A stretch of DNA of 64,000 nucleotides from Cerasicoccus arenae (GCF_014651635.1 NZ_BMXG01000001.1:319180-383179), one strand, 5' to 3'. Shown: positions 45,482-54,941, counted from the first letter of the stretch. Numbers and translations are program-made. The notes: generated by a model not told the origin, from the sequence alone.

Positions 45482-45614
45482 AGGTCATAGATTATAAATT
45501 AAAGGTAGATACGCTTCTAACGTGAATACGTATCTGGAACGACAAGCGCCAAGATTAATTGCCCGATTAAACTTCCAGCACCTTAATTCTTAATCTTTTT
45601 CCTTTAATCTCCCC

Positions 45615-46394
45615 TTATACCCAACCGCGGACGCTGGCGCTACCGGCGGCGAAATTGAGAATCATTGAAATGATACGGGACTTCGCCTCGGGGTGTTCTC
45701 GAAGACGTTCCAGAGCCTGTGCGCGATTGAGGTTTTCGCGGTAAAAGATTTTGAAGACCGAGCGTGCAAGGGTAATTTCTTCACTGGCGAAACCGTCGCG
45801 TTCTAGGCCCACTTTGTTGATCGTTTTAACTTCGGCGGGGTTGCCATCGGCGATCATGAGGGGGGGGACGTCCTGCACAGCCTTGGCGCAGGCACCGACC
45901 ATTGCGTAATCGCCGAGACGACAAAATTGATGAATGCCGGCATTCCAGCCGATGTTGACGCGATCTCCGACGACCACGTGGCCGCCAAAAGCCGCATGGC
46001 TACTCATCACAAGGTGGTTACCGACGTGGCAGTCGTGCGCAATGTGACTGTATGCTAGGATGACGTTGTCATTGCCCATCGTGGTGAACTCACCGTCCTT
46101 AGTGGCACCATGCACGGTAACGTATTCGCGGAAAACATTGCGATCGCCAATTTTCAGGCCGGGCTTGCCTCCGTTAAATTTCAAATCGTGCGTTTTGCCG
46201 CCAATCATGGCGTAAGGCCAGACTTCGTTTTGCGCCCCCATCAAGGTATAGCCCTCGACGGTCGCGTGGTGGCGAACAACGCACCCCGAGCCAAGCACGA
46301 CCTCCGCTCCGATATAGGCATAGGCACCGATGGAAACATCATCAGCGAGCTGAGCGCCTGATTCGATAATTGCGGTAGGATGGATGTCAGCCAT
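45615..46394 (-). CDS. lpxA: UDP-GlcNAc O-acyltransferase LpxA
   Basis: The first enzyme of lipid A synthesis, transferring hydroxyacyl from ACP to UDP-GlcNAc. The ATG at 46394 gives [20 protein letters not shown] and 259 residues; the open frame begins further upstream, but that start lies inside lpxC. The N-terminal half is a hexapeptide beta-helix ([20 protein letters not shown]) with the catalytic histidine in [20 protein letters not shown]. The C-terminal part is helical ([20 protein letters not shown]). It follows lpxC/fabZ by 19 bases in the same transcript. A C8 run is coded at 45860-45867 (DVPPLM). Confidence 0.95.
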   Translation of the reverse strand: MADIHPTAIIESGAQLADDVSIGAYAYIGAEVVLGSGCVVRHHATVEGYTLMGAQNEVWPYAMIGGKTHDLKFNGGKPGLKIGDRNVFREYVTVHGATKDGEFTTMGNDNVILAYSHIAHDCHVGNHLVMSSHAAFGGHVVVGDRVNIGWNAGIHQFCRLGDYAMVGACAKAVQDVPPLMIADGNPAEVKTINKVGLERDGFASEEITLARSVFKIFYRENLNRAQALERLREHPEAKSRIISMILNFAAGSASVRGWV

Positions 46395-46413
46395 TAAAAA
46401 AATTTCTGCTAGG

Positions 46414-47748
46414 CTAGGTGTCACTAGCACCGTCCACAATCGTGAACATCAATTCGGCTGAAGAAACGACCTTGCCGTCAACTTTGCATGTGCCAGCGGC
46501 AACGCCGATCTTATTACCACGATTTTTCGTAAGTTTGACGTTAATCACGACCACATCACCCGGGATAACGGCGCGGCGGAACTTCACCTTGTCGCAGCTC
46601 ATGAAGAACGCGATTTTGTTGGCTGAGCTGATACGGCGCAGCATAAGGATGCCAGCGGCTTGAGCCATGGCTTCGATCTGTAGAACGCCCGGCATGACCG
46701 GTTGACCGGGGAAATGCCCCATGAAATACGGTTCGTTGATCGTGACGTTCTTGATGGCCGTCAGCTCGTCCGGATTCGGCATATCAATGACCCGGTCGAT
46801 CATCACAAACGGGTAGCGATGCGGCAGCGTGTCGAGGATACGGCGGATATCCAGCGCGGTCTCATGAGCCATGACCTGCTGCGGGCCTTTCGCGTCCTTC
46901 TTGGCTTCCTTTTTCTTGGCGCGGGCCAAGGATTCGACGATTGCCTTGCACAGCTCCGCATTGAGCGCGTGGCTTGGGCGAACGGCCACAATGTGCGCCT
47001 TGATCGGGCGACCTAGCAGCATCAAGTCACCAATAACGTCCAACACCTTGTGGCGGGCGAATTCCTCTTTGAAGCGGAGGGGCTCTTTGGAAAGGATTTT
47101 ATCGCCCTTGATAACAATCGCGCTGTCAAGACTGCCGCCTTGGATTTTGCCCAACTTGAGGAGTTCCTCGATGTCTTCGTAAATTGTAAAGGTGCGGGCG
47201 GGCGCAATCTGGGCGATATAGGACTCCGGATCGATCTCTAGCGAGACGTGTTGCGTGTGGATGCCACGATCGTCCGCGCTGGTGCAAGTGACCTTAAAGT
47301 GGTCGCAGGGCAAAGCGATGATTGAGCTGGCACCCTTGGTCACGCTAATCGGCTCCACGAGTTCGATGTAAGTGCGCTCAGCCTCTTGCTCGACGGGTTC
47401 AGCCTGGTTGATCAGGTTGACGTAGTGCTTTGCGGAGCCATCCAAAATCGGTGGCTCGGAGGCATCCATCTCAACCACGGCGTTGTCAATCGCGCACCCG
47501 TGTAGGGCGCTCAGGACGTGTTCGATGGTGTGGACCTTGGCATGACCATTGGAAATGGTTGTGCTGCGGACCACGTCGGAGACGAGGGAGACGTCGGGTT
47601 TCAGTTCGGGCTTACCGTACAGGTCAACCCGTCGAAACACGATACCGTGGTTCTCTGGCGCAGGCTTGAGCGTCAGCGTCACCTCCTCACCGGTGTGCAG
47701 GGCTTTCCCCTTGACGGAGACGTCGCGCAATATGGTCCGTTGCTTCAT
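46414..47748 (-). CDS. lpxC/fabZ: Fused UDP-acyl-GlcNAc deacetylase / hydroxyacyl-ACP dehydratase
   Basis: A single 444-residue chain with LpxC (residues 1-280) and FabZ (about 300-440). LpxC removes the acetyl group from the LpxA product, the committed step of lipid A synthesis; zinc ligands lie in [13 protein letters not shown] and [10 protein letters not shown]. FabZ dehydrates 3-hydroxyacyl-ACP; its catalytic His and Glu are in [13 protein letters not shown] and [12 protein letters not shown] Lys-rich linker ([17 protein letters not shown]) joins the parts. The fusion is known from Bacteroidota, Chlorobi and PVC bacteria and would balance lipid A and phospholipid synthesis. It is transcribed with lpxA and divergent from efp. 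Confidence 0.95.
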   Translation of the reverse strand: MKQRTILRDVSVKGKALHTGEEVTLTLKPAPENHGIVFRRVDLYGKPELKPDVSLVSDVVRSTTISNGHAKVHTIEHVLSALHGCAIDNAVVEMDASEPPILDGSAKHYVNLINQAEPVEQEAERTYIELVEPISVTKGASSIIALPCDHFKVTCTSADDRGIHTQHVSLEIDPESYIAQIAPARTFTIYEDIEELLKLGKIQGGSLDSAIVIKGDKILSKEPLRFKEEFARHKVLDVIGDLMLLGRPIKAHIVAVRPSHALNAELCKAIVESLARAKKKEAKKDAKGPQQVMAHETALDIRRILDTLPHRYPFVMIDRVIDMPNPDELTAIKNVTINEPYFMGHFPGQPVMPGVLQIEAMAQAAGILMLRRISSANKIAFFMSCDKVKFRRAVIPGDVVVINVKLTKNRGNKIGVAAGTCKVDGKVVSSAELMFTIVDGASDT

Positions 47749-47932
47749 GGGCTGGGCAGAATCGAATGCAAAAGGAAAGAAAGTAGGGCGCGAAGCCGCC
47801 GTGTAAAGCGCCGATTAACATTGTCGACCTTTCGTTGGCGATGTCTCGATCAGGCCGTTCTTGACATAGGGCCTGCTTTTGCGCATTTCTCAGCCTTTTT
47901 CCAATTAACTATAAGAACCCACGACAAATCCC

Positions 47933-48490
47933 ATGGCGTCACCCACCGAAATCCGCAAAGGCCGCGTAATGAACTTCCAGAACGCGCCACATCTCGTGCT
48001 CGACATGCAGCACCGCACCCAAGGCCGCCAAGCCGGCTTTGTACAGGTGACCATGCGCAACCTGAATAACGGCACCTCGACCAACGCCAAATTCCGCTCC
48101 ACGGACAGTGTCGACTTCTGCCACACCTCCAATAACAAGCTGGAATACTCCTATATCGACGACCAGGGCTACCATTTCATGGACACCGACACTTTCGAAG
48201 ACCATGTTTTGCCCGCCGAAGTTTGTGACAGCTCCAAGCTCTATCTAGTCGAGAACAAGCCCTACGAAATTCTGATGGTGGACGATGTGCCCGTGGCGAT
48301 TAATTTGCCCGCCGCCGTCGAAATGGAGATTACCGAATCCGCTGAAGGCGTTAAGGGTGATACCGCTTCCAATGTCCAGAAGCCTGCAACCATGCAAACG
48401 GGCCTTGTCGTCCAAGTACCACTCTTCATTAAACCCGGTGAAATCATCAAGGTTCGCACCGAAGATGGCTCCTATCTCGGGCGCGCATAA
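47933..48490 (+). CDS. efp: Elongation factor P with arginine at the tip
   Basis: Binds between the P- and E-sites of the ribosome and rescues stalling at polyproline. 185 residues with the three beta-barrel domains: N-terminal KOW-like (IRKGRVMNFQNAPHLVLDMQ), the middle OB domain, and the C-terminal OB with GDTASNVQKPATMQTGLVVQ and VPLFIKPGEIIKVRTEDGSY. The tip loop that is modified on Lys34 in E. coli reads here TQGRQAGF, with an arginine at residue 32. Arginine-type EF-P of Pseudomonas is rhamnosylated by EarP; the proline and second glycine of that loop are missing here. It is divergent from lpxC with a 184-base gap. Confidence 0.94.
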   Translation: MASPTEIRKGRVMNFQNAPHLVLDMQHRTQGRQAGFVQVTMRNLNNGTSTNAKFRSTDSVDFCHTSNNKLEYSYIDDQGYHFMDTDTFEDHVLPAEVCDSSKLYLVENKPYEILMVDDVPVAINLPAAVEMEITESAEGVKGDTASNVQKPATMQTGLVVQVPLFIKPGEIIKVRTEDGSYLGRA

Positions 48491-48826
48491 CGGATAGTTT
48501 TGCTATCAAAAATCGGTGCGCCGCATCGAATCGCCTTTGAGGCGCTGGTATTTTGCCAGCGCCTTTTTTAACGGATAAAAATCATGTTACCCGTGCCCAT
48601 TATTACCACTGATTCAACAATGGCCGACTACGCGCTCCCTGACACACAACGAATCATGCAAATTGCCCGACAGAGGCGGCGTCCAGCCAACGTTTCTGCA
48701 CGAAAGCCGAACCAGCCCTGAAACTTAAAATTCCATATCTAGCTAATAATGAAAGCCTTACAAAGTAAATCGAAAGATTGGCACGCACAATGATATAAGA
48801 CACATGAACTCAAACAAAGAACTCTT
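48491..48826. other. Intergenic region downstream of efp
   Basis: Contains the efp terminator (48541-48569) and then about 250 bases without any gene I can support. The right end must carry the promoter of the small lipoprotein, but no convincing -35/-10 pair was found: TTGGCA and TATAAG near 48778-48800 are too close together. Confidence 0.55.
48541..48569 (+). terminator. Rho-independent terminator of efp
   Basis: The stem GGCGCTGG / CCAGCGCC (8 bp) with a 7-base loop, followed by six T, lies 50 bases after the efp stop. Confidence 0.9.
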
Positions 48827-49024
48827 ATGAAAAAACAAACAAGCATACTGATCGCACTCCTTTCCATCGGCCTCATCAGCCTCTTAACTGGCTGTCAAAA
48901 GGACGCCGGTGACCACCTTGAAGATGCAGGCGAATCCATTTCGGAAGCCGCTGAATCAGCCGGAGAATCGGTTAGCGACGCTGCTGAAGACGCTGCCGAT
49001 GAAGTCAAGGACGCCACCAACTAA
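48827..49024 (+). CDS. Small lipoprotein with helical Ala/Glu/Asp tail
   Basis: A 65-residue protein with a lipoprotein signal peptide (MKKQTSILIALLSIGLISLL, lipobox LLTGC at residue 23) and a mature part of about 43 residues that is one acidic amphipathic helix with 11-residue periodicity (EDAGESISEAAESAGESVSD AAEDAADEVK-like heptads). Such peptides resemble entericidin or Lpp-type small envelope lipoproteins; the exact role is unknown. The ORF is short but has a clear signal and acylation site, so I think it is real. It is followed by a strong hairpin at 49106. Confidence 0.78.
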   Translation: MKKQTSILIALLSIGLISLLTGCQKDAGDHLEDAGESISEAAESAGESVSDAAEDAADEVKDATN

Positions 49025-49105
49025 CTTATATCGGATCGTGGAAAGTGTCAGTTAGGAGAGAGTCTTTCCCGTTCCGACCCCGGAAACGCAGATAGCAGCA
49101 GCAAT

Positions 49106-49135
49106 AAGCGGCCGGCCCAATAGGGTCGGCCGCTT
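49106..49135 (+). terminator. Strong GC-rich hairpin, probable terminator
   Basis: A 13-bp stem (AAGCGGCCGGCCC / GGGTCGGCCGCTT, one G-T wobble) around a four-base loop, 80 bases after the lipoprotein. The T run is short (CTTCGTTG), so termination efficiency is uncertain. Confidence 0.6.
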
Positions 49136-49413
49136 CGTTGTACCCTATCAGCGCCAATGCGATTCAGGCGCGGCTTTCATTTTGGAACCCTCAGCACCAC
49201 GTAAAGCGTGCTTAAAGCAGCAAGGGCACGCGGCATTCCCCGGAGTGCTCCAATAAAATGTAAGTGATCCAAAGCGGCTCCGTAGAAATGCATGCAAAAA
49301 GCGTAAAGTAAGCCTTGGTGATCGTTGCGAACTGCAATCCCACGACATAGCTAAACTTTTCACAAAAATCACAAGGCACTACCAATCAACCACTTACTGA
49401 TCCAATAATAAAA

Positions 49414-49441
49414 TTGGCACGGTATACGGTAATAGTATAGG
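49414..49441 (+). promoter_or_regulatory. Sigma-70-like promoter of the repeat protein
   Basis: TTGGCA (49414-49419) and TATAGG (49436-49441) with a 16-base spacer lie 30 bases before the ATG at 49471. Each hexamer differs from the consensus by two bases. The assignment rests on sequence only. Confidence 0.4.
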
Positions 49442-49470
49442 CGAACATTAACCCGAACCAATACACAGAC

Positions 49471-50652
49471 ATGAACAAAACAATCATCATTACATGTGCC
49501 GCTGGCATCGTCGGCGTTACCACGCTCTCTGGATCACAAACAATGGAAGCCGAGGAAGGCAATTTCTTCGACGACGTTGCCTCTTTCTTTACTGGCGACA
49601 ACTCGGATAATAAGGCGCTCAATGAATCCGGCCCTGGTGACCATGAGGAGTCCCGCTCCCCACACAAGCAATACCCAAAGCTGGCTTTGGAAAAGCAGGT
49701 TCCAGCCGAAAAGCGCTATCAGATCACCGCGCAGAGTGAACAACTGCCATTCCCAAAGGACGCCATTACGGGCGATTGCTACGCCGAGGTCATTGTCCCG
49801 GCCAAGTTTGATATCGTCTCGGAAAAAGTGCTCCAGCAGGAGGGCTCATCCCGCATCGAAGTCACCCCTGCCCAGTATGAATGGGTAGAACAAACCGTGA
49901 TGACCAAGCCGGCAGAAACTCGCTTGGAAATCGTTCCCGCCCAATACAAGACTGTAACCGAAAAGGTAATGGTCGAACCCGCCCGCGAGGAGACAATCTC
50001 CATTCCCGCCACATTCAAGACCGTGTCCGAACAAGTGCTTGTGCGCCCGGCAACAAAGGTCTGGATGGACGGTGAGGTGGAAGTTGAACGCCCAGCTGAC
50101 CTGACAGGTGACATCGTTTGCCTGATTGAAAAGCCCGCCGAATACCAGACCGTCACCCGACAGGTCATTGACCAACCAGCTCGCACCGAGGTCCAAAAGA
50201 TCCCCGCTCAGTACAAGACCATTCAAAAGCAAGTGCTTGTCTCTGAAGCCACCACGCGAGAAATCACCATCCCAGCTCAATATGACACGATCCAAGTGCG
50301 CCAGGAGATGACTCCGGCCCGCACCGAGGAAATCAATATCGAGCCACAATACGCGATGGTCTCCCGCGAAGTGCTGGTCGAGTCAGCTCACACCCGCTGG
50401 GAAAAGGTTCTGTGCGAAGACAGCATCTCTCCTGAGTTGGCTTGGGAAGTGGAAGATCGCCTGAAGGCCGAAGGCTTTGACCCCGGTCCCATCGACGGCG
50501 AAATTGATGAAGCCACTCAACAAGCAGTTGAAGACTACCAGATGGCCAACAACCTGCCCATGGGCGGATTGACACCAACCACACTGGAAAACCTCGGCAT
50601 CGTCAACTTCAAGCAGAAGACATCGGCCCCGAAGGTCGCCAGCATTCAGTAA
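49471..50652 (+). CDS. Exported beta-repeat protein with peptidoglycan-binding domain
   Basis: A 393-residue protein. The N-terminus MNKTIIITCAAGIVGVTTLS is signal-peptide-like. About residues 105-325 consist of seven repeats of roughly 30 residues with the core (I/V)PAQYKTVTEKVxVxPA, e.g. VPAQYKTVTEKVMVEPA, IPATFKTVSEQVLVRPA, IPAQYKTIQKQVLVSEA and EPQYAMVSREVLVESA. Residues about 330-385 form a PG_binding_1 domain (RLKAEGFDPGPIDGEIDEAT). This suggests a periplasmic or outer-membrane fibre tied to peptidoglycan. I know no closely named family. It probably has its own promoter (49414) and a strong terminator (50697). Confidence 0.8.
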   Translation: MNKTIIITCAAGIVGVTTLSGSQTMEAEEGNFFDDVASFFTGDNSDNKALNESGPGDHEESRSPHKQYPKLALEKQVPAEKRYQITAQSEQLPFPKDAITGDCYAEVIVPAKFDIVSEKVLQQEGSSRIEVTPAQYEWVEQTVMTKPAETRLEIVPAQYKTVTEKVMVEPAREETISIPATFKTVSEQVLVRPATKVWMDGEVEVERPADLTGDIVCLIEKPAEYQTVTRQVIDQPARTEVQKIPAQYKTIQKQVLVSEATTREITIPAQYDTIQVRQEMTPARTEEINIEPQYAMVSREVLVESAHTRWEKVLCEDSISPELAWEVEDRLKAEGFDPGPIDGEIDEATQQAVEDYQMANNLPMGGLTPTTLENLGIVNFKQKTSAPKVASIQ

Positions 50653-50696
50653 ATTACCAAACATCACTCTGTCTTCACAGACGACAGACGCTCAGA

Positions 50697-50726
50697 AACG
50701 CCCGGGGTTCGCCCTGGGCGTTTTTT
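50697..50726 (+). terminator. Rho-independent terminator of the repeat protein
   Basis: The stem AACGCCCGGGG / CCCTGGGCGTT around a TTCG loop, followed by T6, 45 bases after the stop. Confidence 0.92.
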
Positions 50727-50848
50727 AGTAATCCACCCCAGTCTAACATCAACATGCCAACCACCACGCAACTTATTGCACAAGACAGTATTTGCCTTTC
50801 GAACCACAAGGCATACGATTGATTTGTTGCTTTAAACCATTTACCCTT

Positions 50849-51529
50849 ATGCCGAGATATAATGCCCCCCCCTCCCCCCCCCCCCTGCGGTCAGGATTTT
50901 CCCTAGTAGAATTGCTAGTCGTAGTTGCCATCTTCGGCATACTTGCGGCTATCCTCTTTCCGGTGATTTCTGCAGTCCGCAATAAATCCAGCTCGGCCCA
51001 ATGCGCATCTCAGTTGAGACAAGTCGGCATGGCCTTCCAAATGTATTTGCAGGATCACAACAACATCCTGCCAACCAGCTATCTAGGGGCACCATTCAGT
51101 GGTCAAAGCCCTTACTATAACCGCGACCCACGCCGCATTCAGACCATTTACGGTATCTATTGGGGCGCGCCAGAATCCAGAACCTGGAGCAACAGTGAAA
51201 GCGAGATGAGCTTCGATGGGACGCTGGCTTGGAGTGCTTGGGAGAACAACCGCCGCGGCCCAGGCCCAAGCATTATTGGCAACCTACCCGCCAAGTTGAC
51301 CACCAGTGACGAACCCGCAAAACAACCACCTTGGGGCAGCTCATTCCTATTACTGGAAAAGCCTTCATCCACCCCAATGTACACTGAGGCCGATGCACTG
51401 CTGGTCCCCAGCGCTGGTTGGTCCAAATTCTTGCCAGAGAAGCCCGTCCACGGTAGTTATCGCAATACCCTCTTTTTCGATAGTCACGTCGAACAGGTCG
51501 ATGTCGAAATTGACCTGCGCACACTTTAG
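50849..51529 (+). CDS. Type II/IV pseudopilin, H-X9-D type, poly-C N-terminus
   Basis: A 226-residue prepilin-like protein. The ATG at 50849 gives MPRYNAPPSPPPLRSG, then the cleavage/methylation motif GFSLVELLVVVAIFGILAAI that a prepilin peptidase processes; an in-frame start at 50792 would add 19 residues. The C-terminal head carries the H-x9-D box in HGSYRNTLFFDS. Proteins of this type are very numerous in Verrucomicrobiota and Planctomycetes; the function of most is unknown. The six-residue Pro run in front is coded by C8-T-C12 (50865-50885), so slippage would switch the gene off. No pilus operon is next to it. A bidirectional terminator follows. Confidence 0.82.
   Translation: MPRYNAPPSPPPLRSGFSLVELLVVVAIFGILAAILFPVISAVRNKSSSAQCASQLRQVGMAFQMYLQDHNNILPTSYLGAPFSGQSPYYNRDPRRIQTIYGIYWGAPESRTWSNSESEMSFDGTLAWSAWENNRRGPGPSIIGNLPAKLTTSDEPAKQPPWGSSFLLLEKPSSTPMYTEADALLVPSAGWSKFLPEKPVHGSYRNTLFFDSHVEQVDVEIDLRTL
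50865..50885 (+). repeat. C8-T-C12 homopolymer tract in pseudopilin
   Basis: Eight C, one T and twelve C lie between the start codon and the cleavage motif of the pseudopilin. It is the longest homopolymer of the window. A change of one base would shift the frame before the mature part. Confidence 0.95.
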
Positions 51530-51563
51530 TGACGGAACACAGGCATAATAAGCCAACCAATTT

Positions 51564-51604
51564 AAAAAAAAGAGCGGGGCACATTTGCCCCGCTCTGCTT
51601 TTTA
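51564..51604. terminator. Bidirectional terminator between pseudopilin and acs
   Basis: A perfect 10-bp stem AGAGCGGGGC / GCCCCGCTCT around ACATTT, with an A run on the left and a T run on the right, between two convergent genes. Confidence 0.92.
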
Positions 51605-51625
51605 AAGAAACTCTTTGATTACGGC

Positions 51626-53572
51626 CTAGGCCTTGAACTTTTCTTTGAGGTTGTCGACCACGCTCGGATCAGCGAGCGTCGTGACGTTACCCAATGGACG
51701 ATCCTCAGCAATATCACGCAAGAGGCGCCGCATGATTTTGCCCGAACGTGTCTTAGGCAGGTCAGCCGAGAAAACAATCTTTTCAGGACGCGCAAACTTA
51801 CCGATCTTGGAATCAACCATCGCAGTGAGTTCCTTGCGCCAAACAGCCTCTTCACCTTCCACGCCCGTCCGGATGATGACGAAGGCGACCAGACCCTGTC
51901 CCTTGATCTCGTGCGGGACACCAATGACCGCGCTTTCTGCGACGGCTGGGTGTTCCACGAATACGCTTTCCAGCTCAGCGGTGCCGATACGGTGACCCGA
52001 GACATTAACCACGTCATCGACGCGGCCAGTGATCCAGAAATAGCCGTCCTCATCCTTGATGGCACCGTCGCCAGGGAAATAATACTTACCGCCCCACTTG
52101 CACCAGTAGGTGTCCTTGAAGCGTTGCTCGTCGCCCCACACGCCGCGCAACATAGCGGGCCAAGGCTTACGGATGGCCAAAATGCCGCGATCGGTTTCGT
52201 TGCCATCTTCATCGAGCACGGCGGCATCAATGCCAAGGAAAGGCGTGGTAGCCGATCCGGGCTTTGTTGCGGTAACGCCGGGAAGCGGTGTGAGCATATG
52301 GCCGCCGGTTTCAGTCTGCCACCAAGTATCCACGATGGGGCACTTTTCAGCGCCAATTAGCCGGTGATACCACATCCAGGCTTCTGGGTTGATCGGCTCG
52401 CCCACCGTTCCCAAAAGGCGTAGGCTGGACAAGTCGTGCTTCACCACATGCTGATCTCCCCACTTCATAAAGGCGCGGATCGCAGTCGGCGCGGTATAGA
52501 AAATCGAGACCTTGTATTTTTCAACGATCTGCCAGAACCGAGATTCGTCCGGGCTGTTCGGGGCACCTTCATACATGACCTGCGCCACACCATTTTGAAG
52601 AATTCCGTAGACAATATAGCTGTGGCCAGTAATCCAGCCGACATCCGCTGTGCACCAATAGACATCGCCCGGCTTGAGGTCGAAAGTCAGCTTACTGGTC
52701 AAATACGTATAGACCATGTAACCGCCCGTGGTGTGCATAACACCCTTGGGCTTGCCAGTGGAGCCACTCGTATAGAGCAGGAAGAGCATGTCTTCGGCGT
52801 CCATCTCCTCGGGTGCACATTCGGCGGGGACAGTCGGGGCAATTTCGTGATACCAAACATCGCGGTCGTTCCAAGTGTGCGGGAACGGCTCCTTGTCCAG
52901 ATGACGTTGCACAACGAGCACCTTCTCAATCGATGAGCAGTCAGCGACGCCTTCATCGACAATGTCCTTGAGCATGAGCGCTTTCCCGCGACGCCAGCCG
53001 CCATCGGCGGTAATGACGAGCTTCGACTTCTGGTCCATAACACGGTCCTTTATCGATTCGGCAGAGAAACCGGCAAAAATCACGCTGTGCACTGCACCAA
53101 TACGCGCACAAGCCAGCACCGATATCGCCAGTTCGGGGATCATCGGCAAATAAATCGAAACGCCATCACCCTTGCCCACGCCGAGTGCCTTGAGCACATT
53201 AGCAAAGCGCTCTACTTCAGCCAGCAACTGACCATAAGTCAGGACACGGGTTTCGTCTGCGGGCTCGCCTTCCCACAGAATAGCGGGCTGGTCAGCAAGG
53301 CCATTGGCCACGTGACGGTCCAGACAGTTAACGGTAACGTTGGTCTTACCACCGACGAACCACTCGTAAACCGGAGCCTTCGAATCATCGAGAACTTTGT
53401 CCCACGGCTTCATCCAAGTAAGCTCGGAGGCGATATCGCCCCAAAAGCCCTCGGGATCATCAAGGCTGCGTTTATGCGCGGCCTTATAGGCTTCAACGCC
53501 GCTCAGGTTGGCCTGGGCGACAAATTCGGGGGTTGGTGGGAACTTGCGGGTATCGGGAGACGGTGCGCTCAT
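51626..53572 (-). CDS. acs: Acetyl-CoA synthetase
   Basis: Activates acetate to acetyl-CoA through acetyl-AMP. 648 residues, the usual size. Motifs: N-terminal YEWFVGGKTNVTVNCLDRHV, the phosphate loop LLYTSGSTGKPKGVMHTTGG, DVGWITGHSYIVYGIL, TWWQTETGGHMLTPLPGVTA, the hinge and C-terminal RSGKIMRRLLRD with the conserved lysine K612 that is acetylated to switch off the enzyme in other bacteria. Divergent and convergent neighbours are unrelated, so it is probably monocistronic. Confidence 0.96.
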   Translation of the reverse strand: MSAPSPDTRKFPPTPEFVAQANLSGVEAYKAAHKRSLDDPEGFWGDIASELTWMKPWDKVLDDSKAPVYEWFVGGKTNVTVNCLDRHVANGLADQPAILWEGEPADETRVLTYGQLLAEVERFANVLKALGVGKGDGVSIYLPMIPELAISVLACARIGAVHSVIFAGFSAESIKDRVMDQKSKLVITADGGWRRGKALMLKDIVDEGVADCSSIEKVLVVQRHLDKEPFPHTWNDRDVWYHEIAPTVPAECAPEEMDAEDMLFLLYTSGSTGKPKGVMHTTGGYMVYTYLTSKLTFDLKPGDVYWCTADVGWITGHSYIVYGILQNGVAQVMYEGAPNSPDESRFWQIVEKYKVSIFYTAPTAIRAFMKWGDQHVVKHDLSSLRLLGTVGEPINPEAWMWYHRLIGAEKCPIVDTWWQTETGGHMLTPLPGVTATKPGSATTPFLGIDAAVLDEDGNETDRGILAIRKPWPAMLRGVWGDEQRFKDTYWCKWGGKYYFPGDGAIKDEDGYFWITGRVDDVVNVSGHRIGTAELESVFVEHPAVAESAVIGVPHEIKGQGLVAFVIIRTGVEGEEAVWRKELTAMVDSKIGKFARPEKIVFSADLPKTRSGKIMRRLLRDIAEDRPLGNVTTLADPSVVDNLKEKFKA

Positions 53573-53792
53573 TTTAATCGTTCGGGGTTACAGTTTGCTT
53601 GCCCAATGAGGCAGGCAACGGAATTTCCAGCCAGTAAACTAGATTCAGGACCTCAGGCAATAGCGGGATTGGCCTGACCTGAATTTTTTATAGTCAGCAT
53701 CAGTAAATATAACACCCAGCGACACCTTCACTGCTATCAAAAGCGATTTACGCTGTGGGCAAATCGCTCGATCCAACGTGGTCGTTGGCTGG

Positions 53793-54941
53793 CTAAGCGT
53801 GCTTTTTGTCGGCTTCGGGCTCGTCGTCGTCTTCGAGTTGATCGTAGAAGTCTTCGAGGTAGTCTACGTCTTCCGAGATGTCTTCGTCACGCTCGTCGAA
53901 GTCTGGACGATCGAAATCGTCATCTTCCCACTCGGGCGCTAAATAAAGGACAGCCGGCAGAGGCTCAGAAATTTCGGCGATCCGACGACTGCGCAAATTG
54001 ATCGGCAGCGTGGTGTTAAACTTCTCAAAGAGAACCAGCACGGAGTCTTCGTGCGTGTTGCACATGTCCTCGAAGTCGGCAAAATACTTTTGGTTGCTTT
54101 CATCTCCGGAGTCGACGAAGGATTCGATAATCTCAGGCAAATCAGACACCTGAATCTTGGAATGCAGTGCATAGACTCGTTCGTTAGCGGTCTTGACTGC
54201 TGAATCTTCGTTCGCGGCAAGGTAGGCCTTCACGCACTTGACGATCAAGTCGTCCGCCTCTTTACGCTTAGAAACATGAAATTCCTGGTTGAGAACGGCT
54301 TCCTTGAAGGCCTGCTTGATCTCTGGTGACACGCGGGTCAGCTTTGGCCCGGTCCAACCGTCTTGCAGGTCATCTTCGGATTCAGGAACATCACCCCAAT
54401 CGTCATCGTCGTCTTCACTGGAGCGGCGATCGACCATTTTCTTGGTCTTCTTTTGGGATTCAGCTTGCTGGGCCTTAACATCAGCAGAGAAATCATCTTC
54501 CAAGGAAGTTTCGCCCACCGCGTCAATACTGGCGGAAGTATCGATATCCCAAGCATCATCATCGCCCCACTCGTCCTCTTCAGCAACGGGCTCTTTAGCG
54601 ACCGGCGTTTCCTTAACCGGGGTGGGTTTCACCTCAGTGCGTTTAATTTCAACGGGCTTCGGAGCCTGCTTTACCTCAATAGGCTTGGCTTCAGCGGGGC
54701 GCGCCTTCAACGGGCTGGCCACAACAGGCACCGTCTTGACCGCTACTGGCGTAGGGGCAGGCTCAGGCTTGGGCGCAGAATCATGGTCTTGATCAGAACG
54801 AGGACCATAATTGGGGTTGCGTGACACGAGAGGTGAAGCGTGTCCTTTATTTGCGGACTTGCGGGTCAGCAAAAACAATGCAACGGCAAGCAGCGCGATA
54901 ATGACGCCGATGACGATGGCGATAAGCGTAGTATTTGACAT
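53793..54941 (-). CDS. Membrane-anchored acidic protein, unknown function
   Basis: A 382-residue protein with one N-terminal membrane helix (MSNTTLIAIVIGVIIALLAV, then ALFLLTRK), a Pro/Lys/Val-rich linker (EVKQAPKPVEIKRTEVKPTP), an acidic region with DDDWGDVPESEDD, and from about residue 200 a helical soluble domain (VSPEIKQAFKEAVLNQEFHV, SKIQVSDLPEIIESFVDSGD, LPINLRSRRIAEISEPLPAV). The end is again very acidic (DEDISEDVDYLEDFYDQLED). The layout (anchor, low-complexity linker, folded tail) recalls FtsN/ZipA-like membrane tethers, but there is no similarity that I can name. Hypothetical. Confidence 0.7.
   Translation of the reverse strand: MSNTTLIAIVIGVIIALLAVALFLLTRKSANKGHASPLVSRNPNYGPRSDQDHDSAPKPEPAPTPVAVKTVPVVASPLKARPAEAKPIEVKQAPKPVEIKRTEVKPTPVKETPVAKEPVAEEDEWGDDDAWDIDTSASIDAVGETSLEDDFSADVKAQQAESQKKTKKMVDRRSSEDDDDDWGDVPESEDDLQDGWTGPKLTRVSPEIKQAFKEAVLNQEFHVSKRKEADDLIVKCVKAYLAANEDSAVKTANERVYALHSKIQVSDLPEIIESFVDSGDESNQKYFADFEDMCNTHEDSVLVLFEKFNTTLPINLRSRRIAEISEPLPAVLYLAPEWEDDDFDRPDFDERDEDISEDVDYLEDFYDQLEDDDEPEADKKHA

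Larger units (their letters stand above)
49025..49470. other. Intergenic region between the lipoprotein and the repeat protein
   Basis: About 445 bases. It holds a strong hairpin (49106-49135) and, before the next gene, a promoter-like TTGGCA/TATAGG pair (49414-49441). The minus-strand frame at 49148-49372 has no protein-like character. Confidence 0.6.

Noticed and set aside
45482..45614. AGATACG ... CGTATCT inverted repeat as terminator of the DUF5069 gene
   Set aside because: Short arms with a long loop and no T run; could be chance.
48778..48805. Promoter for the small lipoprotein (TTGGCA and TATAAG)
   Set aside because: The spacer is about 10 bases, too short for sigma-70; the sigma-54 pattern does not fit either.
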